The position numbers and the translations under genes are program-made. From Paraburkholderia oxyphila NBRC 105797 (lineage in GTDB: Bacteria; Pseudomonadota; Gammaproteobacteria; Burkholderiales; Burkholderiaceae), in NCBI RefSeq assembly GCF_000685075.1, contig NZ_BAYD01000091.1, forward strand, positions 1-34,908: DNA of 34,908 nt, given 5' to 3'. Below, in pieces: positions 33,173-34,908 of the stretch (within the stretch, counting starts at the first letter, position 1; each line of letters begins with the position of its first letter). The notes under the pieces were generated by a model. It did no database searches, was not told the origin of the DNA, and worked only from the letters and a program-made list of their open reading frames with translations.

Positions 33173-33751
33173 TTAGCGTGCGCCGCCACTGCTGCCGCTG
33201 TCGCTGCCGCTGCCGTTATCCGAAACGGTGATGGGCGTGGGCAGAATGATCTCCGGGGCCTTCAGCTTGCCCCAGTACGTCGGGGCCAGAGATTCCACCG
33301 TGAGCGTCTTTCCGGCCGTGTTATTGGCCGCGAAGACAGCGACCGCGCGCAGCGAAACGTCGACGCCGGCGCGGGTCTGCGACGTCGGATACTGGCCGAT
33401 CAGGCCGGTATACGAGATCGTCGGGATGCCCGTGATCGGATCGAACGAGATGCCGGGATCGACGGCCATCATGACGCTGCCCTTGCGGCTCGTCACGTTG
33501 CCGAGCTGGTAGATGCCCTTCATGCTGCTATCCGTGCAGCCCGTGCCGGGGACGCAGACGTTATTCGTGGAATGGACCACGATGTCGCCATCGGCATTCA
33601 CATCGCGAATCAGGTAAACCGTGTCGCCCTCGAGCGAGACCGTCTTGCCGCTCAGCGAACCGGTCTGAAGCGTTCCGCTCGTGCCGATCATCACGTCCTG
33701 ACCCGCCGTGGTGCTCACGCCATAGTCCTGCACGACGTTGGAGCCCGTGAG
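33173..33751 (-). pseudogene. C-terminal part of the TpsA exoprotein, after an in-frame amber codon
   Basis: This stretch is in the same frame as the repeats upstream and stays open for 193 codons to a TAA at 33173. It begins LTGSNVVQDYGVSTTAGQDV, the continuation of a repeat unit, and passes through a non-repeat domain (GIYQLGNVTSRKGSVMMAVD, VDVSLRAVAVFAANNTAGKT). It ends in a Ser/Gly-rich tail (SDNGSGSDSGSSGGAR). It has no start signal of its own, so it is only made if the amber codon at 33752-33754 is read through. Confidence 0.75.
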
Positions 33752-34908
33752 CTAGACGGAGCCCTTGGACGCCGTGATGTTCGCGTACTGCTTCAGATTG
33801 CCGCCGCTCGCGCTGTCCGACGAGATGGACACGTCACCCGTCGAGGCGGTGATCGACGCATTGACGTCGACGCCCGAACCCTGCATGGACACGCTGCGCC
33901 CGTTGACCGCGCTGTTGACCGTGAGGGCGCCGTTGCCCATCGCGCCAACCTTGACATCGCCGCCAGCGTTCAGCCGTTGCGCGAGGATCGTGTTGCTTGC
34001 GCCGATCTGCACGTCGCCACCCGCCGTGGTGCTGACGCCGCTCTTCTGCAAGACGTTGGTGCCCGTGAGCAGGACCGAGCCCTTGGACGCCGTCACGTTC
34101 GCGAACTGCTTGAGGTCACCCTCGCCCGCGCCGTCGGCCTTGACGGATACGTTGCCCGTCGAGGCGGTGATCGGCGCATTGATCTCGAGATCCGAGCCCT
34201 GCATGGACACGCTGCGCCCGTTGACCGCGCCGTTGACCGCGAGCGGGCCGTAGTCCGTGCCGACCAGGATGTCGCCGCCGGCGCTCAGTTTGGACGCCAG
34301 GATGGTGTCGTTTGCGCCGATCTGCACGCTGTCACCTGCAACGGTGTTGACGCCATTTTTCTGGAAGACGTTGGTGCCCCAGAGCTGGACCGAACCCTTG
34401 GACGAGTTGATGTCCGCGTTCTGCTTCAGATCGCCCGAGCCAAAGGCGTCGGCTTCGATGGCCACGTTGCCCGTCGTAGCGTTGATCGACGCATTGGTTT
34501 CGACGCCCGTGCCCTGCAACGACACGCTGCGCCCATTGATCGCGTTGTTGGCCACGAGGGAGCCTTCCAGCGTGCCCACCTGGACGTCGCCGTTGCCGAT
34601 CAGCCTGGCTGTCTGGATGTTGCCGTCCGCGCCGATCGAAATGCCGTCGCCCGCAGTGGTGACGACACCGTTCTTCTGCACGACGTTGGTGCCCGTGAGC
34701 AGGACCGAGCCCTTGGACGCCGTGATGTTCGCGTTCTGATTCAGATCGCCATCACCCATGCCATTGGACTTGACGGCGACGTCGCCCGTCGAGGCCGTGA
34801 CCGACGCGTTGATGTCGACGCCGGTGCCCTGCATCGACACGCTGCGCCCATTGATCGCGCTGTTGACCGCGAGGGGGCCGACCGCCGTGCCGATCTGGAC
34901 GTCGCCGG
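33752..34908 (-). CDS. TpsA-like filamentous hemagglutinin-type exoprotein, partial
   Basis: The 5' end lies beyond the window; 385 codons are visible. The product is a chain of about 105-residue units, each with (S/N)GRSVSMQG, then ITASTGNV, DLKQ(N/F)ANITASKGSV, a TGTNVLQK segment, TTAGGDVQIG and GGDVKVG. Such Gly/Ser/Thr/Val/Asn-rich repeats form the beta-helix of secreted adhesins and hemolysins moved by TpsB pores. A TpsB gene follows on the same strand. The frame ends at a TAG (33752-33754) where other units carry CAG or CTG. The substrate of the adhesin and its length are unknown. Confidence 0.8.
   Translation of the reverse strand, partial: GDVQIGTAVGPLAVNSAINGRSVSMQGTGVDINASVTASTGDVAVKSNGMGDGDLNQNANITASKGSVLLTGTNVVQKNGVVTTAGDGISIGADGNIQTARLIGNGDVQVGTLEGSLVANNAINGRSVSLQGTGVETNASINATTGNVAIEADAFGSGDLKQNADINSSKGSVQLWGTNVFQKNGVNTVAGDSVQIGANDTILASKLSAGGDILVGTDYGPLAVNGAVNGRSVSMQGSDLEINAPITASTGNVSVKADGAGEGDLKQFANVTASKGSVLLTGTNVLQKSGVSTTAGGDVQIGASNTILAQRLNAGGDVKVGAMGNGALTVNSAVNGRSVSMQGSGVDVNASITASTGDVSISSDSASGGNLKQYANITASKGSV
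33755..34908 (-). repeat. Tandem protein-coding repeats of 315-318 bp in the TpsA gene
   Basis: The landmark CTGCATGGACACGCTGCGCC recurs at 33881 and 34199, and with one or two changes at 34514 and 34829, so the period is 318, 315 and 315 bases. Three complete units and partial units at both ends are visible. The repeats are in frame with the TpsA reading frame and are diverged enough to be old, yet conserved in the flanking motifs. Confidence 0.92.

Noticed and set aside
33755..34908. CRISPR-like or satellite array
   Set aside because: Units are 315-318 bp, in frame, coding and without unique spacers; they are protein repeats.

Overview
The window is about 35 kb of GC-rich DNA from a betaproteobacterium, most likely Burkholderiaceae (Burkholderia/Paraburkholderia group). 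The signs are gene content, codon use, very long antisense shadow ORFs, an ahcY - membrane protein - metF operon led by an S-adenosylhomocysteine (SAH) riboswitch, and the flagellar gene order. This taxonomic call is inferred from gene content alone.

Left part (1-15.3 kb). A TPR/O-GlcNAc-transferase-like glycosyltransferase on the minus strand has a sigma-28-type promoter, so it probably belongs to the flagellar regulon, most plausibly as a flagellin glycosyltransferase. Its last codons are frameshifted. The SAM-cycle operon ahcY - holin-like membrane gene - metF follows, with an upstream SAH riboswitch and a strong terminator. Next come a family 2 glycosyltransferase, an lrgA/lrgB pair divergent from a LysR regulator with clear palindromes between them, a DUF937-OmpA fusion envelope protein, a GMC-family dehydrogenase, an AidB-type acyl-CoA dehydrogenase with a 15-bp tandem repeat near its start, and a 3' remnant of an aldehyde dehydrogenase.

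Centre and right (15.3-31.1 kb). This is a divergent flagellar cluster. On the minus strand are fliE and then, behind a sigma-28-like promoter, fliS, fliT, a second FliK-like gene and a small FlhB-C-terminus-like gene. On the plus strand is the long run fliF-G-H-I-J-K-L-M-N-O-P-Q-R, with many stop/start overlaps. Together these encode the MS ring, switch complex, export ATPase with its regulators, the membrane export gate, hook-length control, and the filament-stage chaperones.

Right edge (31.2-34.9 kb). A two-partner secretion locus on the minus strand holds a TpsB/FhaC-type outer-membrane transporter. Upstream of it is the 3' part of a TpsA-like exoprotein made of about 105-residue repeats. 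Its reading frame is cut by an in-frame amber codon 193 codons before its natural end, and its 5' part lies outside the window.

No mobile element, CRISPR array, rRNA or tRNA gene was seen. The most interesting observations are the one-dinucleotide frameshift at the end of the sigma-28-controlled glycosyltransferase, the SAH riboswitch with two candidate 3' P1 strands, the duplicated FliK/FlhB-like module in the sigma-28 operon, and the nonsense codon in the TpsA repeats.
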